Origin: CAYTZH01 sp964442285
GTDB taxonomy: Bacteria > Myxococcota_A > UBA9160 > JAFDET01
Assembly: GCA_964442285.1 (NCBI GenBank)
Contig: CAYTZH010000010.1
Coordinates: 61,994-125,993 of the forward strand
Reading direction: 5' to 3'
DNA: 64,000 bases
The notes under the pieces were generated by a model, which saw nothing but the letters and a program-made list of their open reading frames with translations, was not told the DNA's origin and searched no databases. The translations under genes were made by a program, and so were the position numbers. This document shows, piece by piece, positions 25,284 to 35,774 of this stretch (within the stretch, counting starts at the first letter, position 1; each line of letters starts with the position of its first letter).

Positions 25284-26278
25284 GCGGCTGCGCGCTGATC
25301 ACCGGCGTGACGGGCCAGGACGGCTCCTACCTGGCGGAGCTCCTGCTCGACCACGGCTACGAGGTCCACGGGATGGTGCGGCGCTCCAGCACCGAGAGCT
25401 TCGAGCGCATCGCCCACCTCCGCGGCCGGCTCGTCCTGCACCAGGCCGACCTGCTGGACCAGATCTCGCTGGTGAACCTGCTGCGGGAGGTCCGGCCCCG
25501 GGAGGTCTACAACCTCGCCGCCCAGTCGTTCGTGCCCACGTCGTGGCTGCAGCCGTCGCTCACGGGTGAGTTCACCGCGCTGGGTGTCACCCGCATGCTC
25601 GATGCGGTGCGGCTGGTCGATCCGGAGATCCGCTTCTACCAGGCCTCCAGCTCCGAGATGTTCGGGAAGGTGCGCGAGACGCCCCAGAACGAGGAGACGC
25701 CGTTCCACCCCCGCAGCCCCTACGGCGTGGCCAAGGCCTACGGCCACTGGATCACCGTGAACTACCGGGAGAGCTTCGGCCTCTACGCCGTGTCCGGCAT
25801 CCTCTTCAACCACGAGTCGCCGCGTCGGGGCCGGGAGTTCGTCACCCGCAAGATCAGCGAGACGGTCGCGCGCATCGCCCTCGGCCTGGAGGACCGGCTG
25901 GCCCTGGGCAACCTGGACGCCAAGCGCGACTGGGGCTACGCGCCCGAGTACGTCGACGCCATGTGGCGCATGCTCCAGCAGGACCGGGCGCGCGACTACG
26001 TGATCGGGACCGGCCGGCACCACTCGGTGAAGGAGTTCGTCGACATCGCGTTCTCCCACGTGGGCCTCGATCCCGGCGACTTCGTGCGGATCGAGCCCTC
26101 CCTGGTGCGGCCGGCGGAGGTGGACACCCTGCTGGCGGATCCTTCCCGGGCCCGCGAGGAGCTCGGCTGGGCGCCCCGCACCGCCTTCGCGGACCTGGTC
26201 CGGATCATGGTGGACGCCGACCTGGAGGCCCAGGAGCGCGCCAGCGGACGCCGCCGCGGAGCGCCCGGCACCCGATGA
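25280..26278 (+). CDS. gmd: GDP-mannose 4,6-dehydratase
   Basis: 332 aa. NADP-binding ITGVTGQDGSYLAELL at residues 7-22, the RRSS motif, SSSEMFGK and YGVAKAYGHW (catalytic Tyr/Lys), and LFNHESPRRG are all diagnostic of Gmd. It makes GDP-4-keto-6-deoxymannose, precursor of GDP-fucose, GDP-rhamnose or GDP-perosamine. GTG start overlapping the previous stop (GTGA). No GDP-fucose synthase or perosamine aminotransferase is recognised; the next gene could be a reductase/epimerase acting on this product but looks more like a UDP-hexose epimerase. Confidence 0.92.
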   Translation: MSGCALITGVTGQDGSYLAELLLDHGYEVHGMVRRSSTESFERIAHLRGRLVLHQADLLDQISLVNLLREVRPREVYNLAAQSFVPTSWLQPSLTGEFTALGVTRMLDAVRLVDPEIRFYQASSSEMFGKVRETPQNEETPFHPRSPYGVAKAYGHWITVNYRESFGLYAVSGILFNHESPRRGREFVTRKISETVARIALGLEDRLALGNLDAKRDWGYAPEYVDAMWRMLQQDRARDYVIGTGRHHSVKEFVDIAFSHVGLDPGDFVRIEPSLVRPAEVDTLLADPSRAREELGWAPRTAFADLVRIMVDADLEAQERASGRRRGAPGTR

Positions 26279-27225
26279 GTCGCCGCGCACTCGTCACGGG
26301 CGGCGCCGGCTTCATCGGTAGCCACCTGGTGGAGGGTCTGCTGGCGGCCGGCTGGGCCGTGCGGATCCTGGACGACTTCTCGACCGGGCGCACAGAGAAC
26401 CTGGCGGGCGTCAGCGGCGACGTGGACGTCCGTCGGGGAGACATCCGGGAGCCGGCCACGGTGGCCGCCGCGCTCGACGGCGTCGAGGTGGTCTTCCACG
26501 AGGCGGCGATCCCTTCGGTGCCCCAGAGCGTGGACGATCCCCGCGGCACCGACGCCGTGAACGTCCACGGGACGCTCGAGCTGCTGGAGGGGGCCCGGCG
26601 CGCCGGCGTGGCCCGCTTCGTGCTCGCGGCCTCCTGCGCCGCCTACGGCGACGGCCCGGAGCTCCCCAAGCACGAGGGGCTGGTGCCGCGTCCCGCCTCG
26701 CCCTACGCCCTGCAGAAGGTGACCTGCGAGCACTACGGCCGGCTCTACAGCGAGCTCCACGGTCTGCCCACGGTGAGCCTGCGCTACTTCAACGTCTACG
26801 GGCCGCGCCAGAATCCCGACGGGGAGTACGCCGCGGCGGTCCCCATCTTCGTCCGCGCGTTCACCAAGGGCGAGGCGCCGACGATCTTCGGCGATGGCGG
26901 CCAGACGCGCGACTTCGTGTACGTGGGCGACGTGGTCCGGGCCAACCTGCTGGCGGTCGAATCGGAGGCGGCCGTGGGGCGTGTGGTGAACGTGGCGAGC
27001 GGGGCCCGCACGAGCATCCGGGACCTGGTCCGCGAGATCCGCGCGCTCACCGGGTCGCGCCTCGAGCCTCGCTCGGCGCCGCCCCGGGCGGGAGACGTCC
27101 GCGACAGCGTGGCGGACCTGGAAGTCGCCCGCCGCGTGCTCGGCTACACGCCGAGCGTCGACCTGCGCGAGGGGCTCCGGCGGACGCTCGAGGGCGCCCG
27201 CACACAACCGGGAGGGGGGGCATGA
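26275..27225 (+). CDS. NAD-dependent nucleotide-sugar epimerase/dehydratase (SDR)
   Basis: 316 aa. Extended short-chain dehydrogenase: TGGAGFIGSHLVEGLL, DDFSTGRTENL, SCAAYGDGP and SPYALQKVTCEHY (catalytic Tyr and Lys), RYFNVYGPRQNP. It is most like UDP-glucose or UDP-GlcNAc 4-epimerases of the WbpP type. ATG overlaps the gmd stop (ATGA) and the gene overlaps ugd likewise. Exact substrate cannot be told; given the Gmd neighbour, a GDP-sugar substrate remains possible. Confidence 0.85.
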   Translation: MSRRALVTGGAGFIGSHLVEGLLAAGWAVRILDDFSTGRTENLAGVSGDVDVRRGDIREPATVAAALDGVEVVFHEAAIPSVPQSVDDPRGTDAVNVHGTLELLEGARRAGVARFVLAASCAAYGDGPELPKHEGLVPRPASPYALQKVTCEHYGRLYSELHGLPTVSLRYFNVYGPRQNPDGEYAAAVPIFVRAFTKGEAPTIFGDGGQTRDFVYVGDVVRANLLAVESEAAVGRVVNVASGARTSIRDLVREIRALTGSRLEPRSAPPRAGDVRDSVADLEVARRVLGYTPSVDLREGLRRTLEGARTQPGGGA

Positions 27226-28532
27226 ACATCAGTGTGATCGGGACCGGCTACGTGGGGCTGGTCACCGGGGCCTGCTTCGCCGAGTTCGGCGTGCAGGTCA
27301 CCTGCGTGGACAACGACGCCGAGAAGATCGCGGCGCTCGACCGGGGAGAGATCCCCATCTACGAGCCCGGTCTCGACGATCTCGTCAAGCGCAACGTGCG
27401 CGAGGGGCGGCTGCACTTCAGCACCGACACCGCCGAGTCGGTGCGCAACTCCCTGGTGGTGTTCATCGCGGTGGGCACGCCGCCCAAGGCCGACGGCAGC
27501 ACCGACCTCACCTACGTCGAGCAGGTGTCGCGGGAGATCGGACGGAACCTGGACAGCTACAAGGTGATCGTCACCAAGAGCACCGTCCCGGTGGGCACCT
27601 CCGGCAAGGTGAAGGCGTGGGTGCAGGCCGAGCTCGACCGGGCCGGTGCCGGCGCCCGCTTCTCGGTGGCCTCGAACCCCGAGTTCCTGCGGGAGGGCGC
27701 CGCCATCGGCGACTTCATGCGGCCCGACCGGGTGGTGATCGGCGCCGAGGACGACTCGGCCCGGGCGATCATGCAGGATCTCTACCGCCCGCTCTACCTG
27801 AACGAGACGCCCTTCGTCGTCACCAACATTCCGACCGCCGAGCTCACCAAGTACGCCGCCAACGCCTTCCTGGCCACCAAGATCTCCTTCATCAACGAGA
27901 TGGCCAATTTGTGCGAGCGGGTCGGCGGCGACGTCCAGGCCATCGCCCGCGGCATCGGGCTCGACCGGCGCATCGGACCGAAGTTCCTCCACGCGGGACC
28001 GGGCTTCGGGGGCTCGTGCTTCCCCAAGGACACGCGCTCGGCGGCCCACTTCGCCCACGAGGCCGGCGAGCGGCTCGAGGTGGTGGAGGCGGTGATCCGC
28101 GCCAACGAGCGCCAGCGCGAGCGGATGACCGAGAAGATCCGTCAGGCCGTCGGGGGTGACGCCCGCGATCGTACCATCGCGGTGCTGGGACTCTCGTTCA
28201 AGCCGGAGACCGACGACATCCGCGACGCGCCCGCCATCGACATCGTGCGGGCGCTCCTGTCCGACGGTGCGGAGGTGCGCGCCTTCGACCCGGTGGCCAT
28301 GCCCAACACCGAGCCGGTGCTGCCCGAGGTCACCTACTGCAAGAATGCCTACGAGGCCTGCGAGGGCGCCGATGCGCTGGTGATCATCACCGAGTGGAAC
28401 CAGTTCCGGATGCTCGATCTCGAGCGGATCCGCGCCACCCTGCGGGAGCCGCTGGTGATCGACCTGCGCAACGTGTACGAGCCCGAGTCGATGCACGCCG
28501 CCGGCTTCCGCTACGTCAGCGTCGGGCGATGA
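27222..28532 (+). CDS. ugd: UDP-glucose 6-dehydrogenase
   Basis: 436 aa. The N-terminal Rossmann motif is VIGTGYVGLVTGACFAE; FIAVGTPPKADGS, KSTVPVGT and the nucleophile Cys266 in GFGGSCFPKDT follow, with the C-terminal domain GLSFKPETDDIRDAP. It oxidises UDP-glucose to UDP-glucuronate with 2 NAD, an acidic building block for EPS. A UDP-ManNAc dehydrogenase is a less likely alternative that would suit wecB. ATG overlaps the preceding stop and it has GGGAGGGGGG as ribosome site. Confidence 0.9.
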   Translation: MNISVIGTGYVGLVTGACFAEFGVQVTCVDNDAEKIAALDRGEIPIYEPGLDDLVKRNVREGRLHFSTDTAESVRNSLVVFIAVGTPPKADGSTDLTYVEQVSREIGRNLDSYKVIVTKSTVPVGTSGKVKAWVQAELDRAGAGARFSVASNPEFLREGAAIGDFMRPDRVVIGAEDDSARAIMQDLYRPLYLNETPFVVTNIPTAELTKYAANAFLATKISFINEMANLCERVGGDVQAIARGIGLDRRIGPKFLHAGPGFGGSCFPKDTRSAAHFAHEAGERLEVVEAVIRANERQRERMTEKIRQAVGGDARDRTIAVLGLSFKPETDDIRDAPAIDIVRALLSDGAEVRAFDPVAMPNTEPVLPEVTYCKNAYEACEGADALVIITEWNQFRMLDLERIRATLREPLVIDLRNVYEPESMHAAGFRYVSVGR

Positions 28533-29623
28533 GCCGATCGGCGTCCCAGCCGCGCATCCACGCCGTGGTGCTGGCGGGGGGTGCCGGGGAGCGGTTCTGG
28601 CCCGCCTCCCGGCAGCGCGTGCCGAAGCCCTTTCTCGCGCTCGGGGAGGACCGCAGCCTGATCGAGGCCACCCTCGACCGGGTGCGGCGCTTCGCCGCCC
28701 CCGACGATTGCTGGGTGGTCTGTGGCGAGGAGCACCGGCGTTCGGTGATCCGCATCACCGGATTGCCGCCCCGACGGGTGCTGGTGGAGCCCCGTCGGCG
28801 CAACACGGCCATGGCGGTGGGGCTGGCCGCGCTGCGCATCGCCGCGGAGGATCCGAGGGCCGTGATGGCGATCCTCCCCGCCGACCACCGGATCCCCGAT
28901 GAGACGGCCTTCTCCCGCGCCATGCTGCGGGCTGCCCGCGCGGCGGCGACGGCCGACGTGCTCGTCACCCTGGGGGTTCGCCCGACGCGTCCCGAGACGG
29001 GTTATGGCTACATTCAGGTCGGGAAAGCGGTGGGGTCCGCCTACCGGGGACTTCACCGTGTGCGCCGGTTTGTCGAAAAGCCGGACGAGGCCCGGGCCAG
29101 GCGCTTCCTTCGCTCCGGAGGGTTTCTCTGGAACGCCGGCATCTTCGTGTGGTCGGCGGAGACGATCCTCGGGGAGATCGAGCGCTGCGCGCCGGACCTG
29201 CACCGGGCGCTGGCTCCGGTACGCCGCACGCCGCGGGGACGCGGCGCCGCCGATGCGATCCGTCGCGCGTACGCGCGCGCGCCGTCGCTGCCGGTGGACG
29301 TGGCGATCCTGGAGCGAAGCCGGCGGGTGTGGACACTGCCGGTGGGCTTCCGGTGGAGCGACGTGGGCACCTGGCAGTCCCTGGCCGAGGAGCTGGGCGT
29401 GCGGGCCGGCCAGAACCGGGTGCTGGGAGGAGACGTGCTGATGCACGATGCTTCCGGGAACCTGGTCTGGGGGCACCGACGCACGATCGCGTTGGTCGGC
29501 GTCGAGGGCCTCGCGGTGGTCGACACCGGCGACGCCCTGCTGGTGGCGCGGCTGGACCGCAGCCCGGCCGTCCGCGAGATCGTGGCGGCGCTGCGAGCCG
29601 CGGACCGGGAGGATCTGACCTAG
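28529..29623 (+). CDS. manC: Mannose-1-phosphate guanylyltransferase
   Basis: 364 aa. The nucleotidyltransferase signature is VVLAGGAGERFWPASRQRVPKPF; VEPRRRNTAMAVGLA, ILPADH, GYGYIQ, FVEKPD and NAGIFVW follow, ending with GFRWSDVGTW. It lacks the C-terminal isomerase domain of bifunctional ManC/AlgA. It supplies GDP-mannose for Gmd two genes upstream, but no phosphomannomutase is in the window. ATG overlaps the ugd stop (ATGA). Confidence 0.9.
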   Translation: MSRSASQPRIHAVVLAGGAGERFWPASRQRVPKPFLALGEDRSLIEATLDRVRRFAAPDDCWVVCGEEHRRSVIRITGLPPRRVLVEPRRRNTAMAVGLAALRIAAEDPRAVMAILPADHRIPDETAFSRAMLRAARAAATADVLVTLGVRPTRPETGYGYIQVGKAVGSAYRGLHRVRRFVEKPDEARARRFLRSGGFLWNAGIFVWSAETILGEIERCAPDLHRALAPVRRTPRGRGAADAIRRAYARAPSLPVDVAILERSRRVWTLPVGFRWSDVGTWQSLAEELGVRAGQNRVLGGDVLMHDASGNLVWGHRRTIALVGVEGLAVVDTGDALLVARLDRSPAVREIVAALRAADREDLT

Positions 29624-29658
29624 GCGTCCCGGAGACGGGGAGCCGGGGGAGGACGGAC

Positions 29659-30321
29659 ATGGCGACGGAGCACACGGTGCAGTCCCTGCGGCGGATCCCG
29701 CTCTTTGCCGGGGTCTCCGACGAGGATCTCGCGAACATGGCGTTGCACCTGATCGAGCGGAAGTACCCGCGCAACGCCACGATCGTGGAGGAGGGCCTCC
29801 CCGGCGACTACATGTACGTGATCCACAGCGGTCGCGTGAAGGTGACCAAGCTCTCCGAGGACGGGCGCGAGAAGATCCTGGAGATGCTCGGCGAGGGCTC
29901 CTTCTTCGGGGAGATGGCGCTGCTCGACCAGGCGCCGCGCTCCGCGTCGGTCAAGACCCTCGCCCCGTCGCGGCTGCTCGCCTTGTCCCGGGCCGACTTC
30001 CAGTCGCTCCTGCGCCGCACTCCGGACCTCGCCATGGCGGTGATCCAGGAGCTCACCCGCCGCCTGCGGGAGACCAACGAGCAGGCCAGCTCGCTTTCGT
30101 TCCTGCGCGTGAAGGACCGCACCAAGGGCCTCCTGCGCCGGCTCGCCGAGGAGCGGGAGGGACCGGCCGAGCGCCGGGTCACGCCCCAGCTCACCCATCA
30201 GCAGATCGCCGACATGATCGGCACCTCCCGGGAGACGGTGACCCGGGTGGTGAAGGAGCTGAAGCAGGACGGCTGGCTCGAGCAGAAGGGCAAGCAGTAC
30301 CTGGTTCCCGCCGAGGCCTGA
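29659..30321 (+). CDS. Crp/Fnr-family transcriptional regulator
   Basis: 220 aa. Cyclic-nucleotide-binding beta-roll at about 15-130 (PGDYMYVIHSGRVKVTK, GSFFGEMALLDQAPRSASV) and a C-terminal winged helix with LTHQQIADMIGTSRETVTRVVKEL. No cysteines, so it is not an iron-sulphur Fnr; the beta-roll has the GEMALL/RSA segment that contacts the phosphate in nucleotide-binding members. It sits 35 bp after manC with its own GGGGGAGG ribosome site, and probably regulates the EPS genes or links them to a second messenger. Confidence 0.9.
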   Translation: MATEHTVQSLRRIPLFAGVSDEDLANMALHLIERKYPRNATIVEEGLPGDYMYVIHSGRVKVTKLSEDGREKILEMLGEGSFFGEMALLDQAPRSASVKTLAPSRLLALSRADFQSLLRRTPDLAMAVIQELTRRLRETNEQASSLSFLRVKDRTKGLLRRLAEEREGPAERRVTPQLTHQQIADMIGTSRETVTRVVKELKQDGWLEQKGKQYLVPAEA

Positions 30322-30367
30322 GCCCCGGGCGCCTCAGGCGACCCCCCGATCCACCGATACGTCCCGC

Positions 30368-31548
30368 ATGGCGTTGCGGGACGCGACCTACGCCGATCGA
30401 CTGATCGACGCCCTGTCCTCGGGGCTCCTCGCCATCGACGGCGAGGGCGCGGTCGTCGTCGCCAACGCGGCCGTGCCCCGGATCCTGCGGCTCTCCGAGG
30501 AAGACCCCAGCCCGTGGATCGGGCGGCCGGTCGTCGAGGTGCTGCGGGACCGCCCCCAGGTGGCCGCGGTGCTGCTCGACGCCCTGGACGGTCGCGAGCG
30601 CCCCTCCCGCGCCGAGCTGGTCCTCGAGGCGCGCGGCGGCCTTCCGACGACCACCATCGGCTTCACCCTGACGCCGCTGCTCTGCCGCGAGGGTGCCATC
30701 GCCGGGGCCGCGATGCAGTTCCGCGACGTGACGCCCTACGAGCGCCTCGGCGAGCGGGAGCGCCTGCGCGACCGGCTGGCCGCCCTGGGCGAGATGGCGG
30801 CGGGCCTGGCCCACGAGCTCCGGAATCCGCTCGCGGGTCTCGGCGTCCTCGCGGGTCTCCTGCGCCGCCGGGTCGCCGACCGCCCCGAGGCCCTGGCTGT
30901 CGTCGAAGAGCTCAGCGCGGGCCTGCGCGGGATGACGGGCACCCTGAACGAGACCCTGGACTTCGTGCGGCCCCTGGCGCCCTCACCCGAGACCCTGGAT
31001 CCGGAGTCCCTCCTCGAGGCCTGCCTCGAACGGGCCCTGGCCCGGGTGCCCTTCAAGGGACGCATCGATCGGGCCTACGCCGACGCCCTGCCCCAGCTGG
31101 TGGCCGATCCCCAGGCGCTGCGCTCGGCGCTCACCGACCTGATCGTGAACGCCCTCGAGGCGATGGCGACGCTTCCGGATGACGCCGATCCGCGGCTCGC
31201 GCTGTCGATCCGGGCAGAGGTCCATCCCACGGCCGGGCCCCCCGTGCGCGTGCGCGGGACCCTGCCGGCGGGCCCGGCGCCGGAGGCGCGCTGCGAGCTC
31301 GTCTTCGCGATCGGCGACTCCGGTCCCGGCGTGCCGCCGGATCTGCGCGACCGGATCTTCTATCCGTTCTTCACCACGAAGGGCGAGGGCTCGGGAATCG
31401 GCCTGGCCAACGCCCAGAAGGTGGCGGCGAGTCACGGCGGCGTCGTCGCGCTCGAGAGCCGCGAGGGCGAGGGAAGCGTCTTCGAGGTGCGGCTGCCCCT
31501 CGGCCCGGGCGGCGAGGGTGCCTCGGGAGCGGGCGGCGAGGGCGGGTC

Positions 31549-31552
<4 letters not shown>
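30368..31552 (+). CDS. PAS-domain sensor histidine kinase (NtrB-like)
   Basis: 394 aa, no membrane helix, so cytoplasmic. PAS domain about 8-120, HisKA with the phosphoacceptor His149 in GLAHELRNPLAG, and a HATPase domain with DLIVNALEAMA (N box), GDSGPGVP, FFTTKGEGSGIGLANAQKV. It is of the NtrB type that pairs with sigma-54 activators, and its GTGA overlap with the next gene makes that pairing firm. Stimulus unknown. It could also supply the missing kinase function for the PrsR-like regulator. Confidence 0.92.
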
Positions 31553-33021
<1,469 letters not shown>

Positions 33022-33071
33022 CAATCCGGGCTGCCCCGACTTCCGCTGCGGGGTCCCCCGGAGGTCACGCC

Positions 33072-35591
33072 ATGGCTCGCCGGCCCACGTCCGCGCGTCT
33101 CGCATCCGCCTTCCTGTCCTGCCTGGTCGCCCTGGGGGCCAGCCTCCTGCTCGCCTGTGCCAGCGACGAGGAGCGGCTGCAGGAGCACCTCGCGCAGGGC
33201 GACAGCTACCGCGAGGAGGAGAAGTACGCCGAGGCGATCATCGAGTACAAGAACGTGCTCAAGATCGACCCGAACAACGCCCAGGCGCACTTCGGTCTGG
33301 CCGACGCCTTCTTGCGCACGAGCCGCCTGCGCCAGGGTTACTGGGAGCTGCGGGAGGCGGTGCGGCTCGATCCCAGCAACGCGGCCGCCCGCCTGCAGTA
33401 CGGGCACCTCTCCCGGCTCGCGGGTGAGCTGGAGGAGGCCCTCGCCCAGGCGGATGCGGTGATCGAGATCGATCCGGACAGACCGGCGGCCTATCTGCTG
33501 CGGGGGCAGTCCCTCGACGGGCTGAAGCGCTACGACGAGGCGCAGATCAGCTACGAGGAGGCGGTCGAGCGCTTTCCCGAGGATCCCGCGCCGCTGCTGC
33601 TCCTCGCGAACTTCCATCTTCGCCAGGGCGACCCGGAGCTGGCGGAGCCCTTGTTCCGCAAGCTCACCGAGGTCGAGCCCAGCTTCAACTCCTGGGCGGC
33701 GCTCGCCGGATTCCTGGCCCGGGAGAACCGGGACGAGGAGGCCGAGGCGGCCTATCGGAAGGCGCAGGAGCTCGCCGACGAGGAACAGGTGAGCATCAGC
33801 CACCGGGTGCTCGCGAGCTTCTACTACGCCCGCGAGCGCTTCGACGAGGCGGAGTCCGTCCTCCAGGCCGCGCTCGAGAAGCGCCCGGGCGACCTGGACC
33901 TGATCTACGTGCTGGCCCGCTTCTACGCCGCCCGGGGCGAGTCCGACCGGGCCGACGCCATGATCGAGGAGGCCACCCGCGCGCAGCCGGACGACGTGCG
34001 TCCCTATCTGGTCCTCTCCGCGTACCGCGGGCGCCAGAACGACCTGCCGGGGGCGTTGGCGGCGGCCGAGCAGGCCCTGGACGTGGATCCCGAGAGCCGC
34101 CCGGCGAAGCTCCGCAAGGCCGAGCTGCTGCTGGACATCGGCTACCGCAACGATGACACCGCCAAGATCGCCCAGGGTCGGAGCATCGTGAACGCGGTGC
34201 TGTCGAAGGACCCGTCGAGTCCGGAGGCCCTGTTCGTCCGCGCCAAGACCCACCTCGCGGAGGCGGCACCCGCCGAGGCGATCACGGACCTGCGGCGCGC
34301 GATCGACCTCAAGCCGGACTGGGCCGAGGCCCACTACATGCTGGGCTCCGCCCTCTTCGTCCAGCGCGATCTGAATGCGGCCCGGGTCGAGGTGGCGCGC
34401 GCCCTCGAGATCGACGGTCAGATGGTGGAGGCGCGCAAGATCCTGGCCCGGATCCACGCCGCCCTCGGCGATCACGAGCTCGCGGTGGAGGCAGCGGACA
34501 AGGTCCTGGAGCAGCAGGAAGACCTGACGACCCGCCTGCTGGTGGCCCAGTCGCTGGTCCGACTCGGCCGCAACGACGAGGCCAAGGAGATCCTCGAGTC
34601 CATCCCGGCCGGGGAGCAGAGCGGGGAGACCCTCTATGCCCTCGGCCGCATCCAGGTCATCGAGGGCGATGCGGTGAAGGCGCGCGACTACTTCGAGCGC
34701 GCCAACGCGGCGCTCCCGCACCAGGCCGACATCCTCGACGCCCTGCTGCAGCTCGATCTGCGGGAGCGGCGGGCGGAGGAGTCCCTGAACCGCATCTCCG
34801 CCGCGGTGGAGGCGCAGCCCGAGGCCTCGAAGCTCAAGCATCTCCAGGGGCTCACCTACCTGGTGCTGGGCCGGGGCAGCGATGCGGAGAATGCGTTCCG
34901 GAGGGCGATCGAGCTGGATCCCAACGCGCTGGCGGCCTACCAGAGCCTGGCCCAGTACCTGGCCCGGAGCGGCCGGCGCGAGGAGGTGCTGGCCACCTAC
35001 GAGAAGGCGGCCGCCCAGCGGCCCGACGCCGCGGGCCTCCAGCTGGTGATGGGCTCGCTCTACGAGGCCTACGGCGACACCGACAAGGCCGTGGAGCACT
35101 ACGAGAAGGCCATCGCGATCGACCCGAACCTGGCCCCGGCCAAGAACAACATGGCCTACATCCTGGCGGAGTCCGAGACCAACCTGGATCGGGCGCTCGA
35201 CCTGGCCCAGGAGGCCAAGCGCCTGCTGCCGGACAACGGCCACGTCGCCGACACGCTCGGGTGGGTGCTCTACAAGAAGGGCGTGCCCCAGGCGGCCCTG
35301 GGCTACCTGAAGGAGGCGGAGAGCCTGTTCCGACCGGACGACCCGAACCTGGGCGTGGTCCGCCATCACCTGGCGCTGGCCTACGAGGCCAACGGGGAGC
35401 CCGAGCGCGCGCGGGAGGCGCTGGAGAAGGGCATCGCCGACGTCGAGGCGCTGCGGAATGCCTACCGGGATCGGACCGGGCAGGAGCCCGGAAAGCCCGC
35501 CTGGCTGACCGAGATGCAGACCATGCTCGAGCGGATCGAGGGCCCGGAAGGGGCGGGCCCGGCCAGCGCCGCCGCCGGCGCCGAGGGCTGA
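33072..35591 (+). CDS. PrsT-like TPR-repeat lipoprotein (XrtA/PEP-CTERM system)
   Basis: 839 aa. A lipoprotein signal ends LLLACAS with Cys29. The rest is a chain of about 20 TPR units, many with the canonical A-x-x-x-LDP ending (for example AIIEYKNVLKIDPNNAQAHFGLA). This size, lipidation and place in an exosortase/EPS locus match PrsT, the TPR protein of PEP-CTERM systems; it probably scaffolds polymer export or substrate sorting in the periplasm. Ribosome site GGAGGTCACGCC. It lies 50 bp after the NtrC-like gene. Naming by size and context, not by alignment. Confidence 0.82.
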   Translation: MARRPTSARLASAFLSCLVALGASLLLACASDEERLQEHLAQGDSYREEEKYAEAIIEYKNVLKIDPNNAQAHFGLADAFLRTSRLRQGYWELREAVRLDPSNAAARLQYGHLSRLAGELEEALAQADAVIEIDPDRPAAYLLRGQSLDGLKRYDEAQISYEEAVERFPEDPAPLLLLANFHLRQGDPELAEPLFRKLTEVEPSFNSWAALAGFLARENRDEEAEAAYRKAQELADEEQVSISHRVLASFYYARERFDEAESVLQAALEKRPGDLDLIYVLARFYAARGESDRADAMIEEATRAQPDDVRPYLVLSAYRGRQNDLPGALAAAEQALDVDPESRPAKLRKAELLLDIGYRNDDTAKIAQGRSIVNAVLSKDPSSPEALFVRAKTHLAEAAPAEAITDLRRAIDLKPDWAEAHYMLGSALFVQRDLNAARVEVARALEIDGQMVEARKILARIHAALGDHELAVEAADKVLEQQEDLTTRLLVAQSLVRLGRNDEAKEILESIPAGEQSGETLYALGRIQVIEGDAVKARDYFERANAALPHQADILDALLQLDLRERRAEESLNRISAAVEAQPEASKLKHLQGLTYLVLGRGSDAENAFRRAIELDPNALAAYQSLAQYLARSGRREEVLATYEKAAAQRPDAAGLQLVMGSLYEAYGDTDKAVEHYEKAIAIDPNLAPAKNNMAYILAESETNLDRALDLAQEAKRLLPDNGHVADTLGWVLYKKGVPQAALGYLKEAESLFRPDDPNLGVVRHHLALAYEANGEPERAREALEKGIADVEALRNAYRDRTGQEPGKPAWLTEMQTMLERIEGPEGAGPASAAAGAEG

Positions 35592-35706
35592 CCCCCGCGG
35601 GGCCCCGAGCGGCTGGATGGGCGTCCCGCACGCCCGGCTTTCAAGGGATCCCCGAGACCTGCCGATACACCCACCGCCGCCATGCCGCCGGGCCCCGGGC
35701 CGGTTC

Positions 35707-35748
35707 GTCCCGGATTCGCCGGACGCCGTCCCGGATTCGCCGGACGCC
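35707..35748 (+). repeat. 21-bp tandem duplication upstream of LysM gene
   Basis: Two exact copies of a 21-bp unit (35707-35727 and 35728-35748) beginning GTCCCGGATTCGCC. They lie in the 183-bp spacer before the LysM gene. Role unknown. Confidence 0.85.
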
Positions 35749-35774
35749 GCATGGTCGGGACGGGAGGGGATCCG

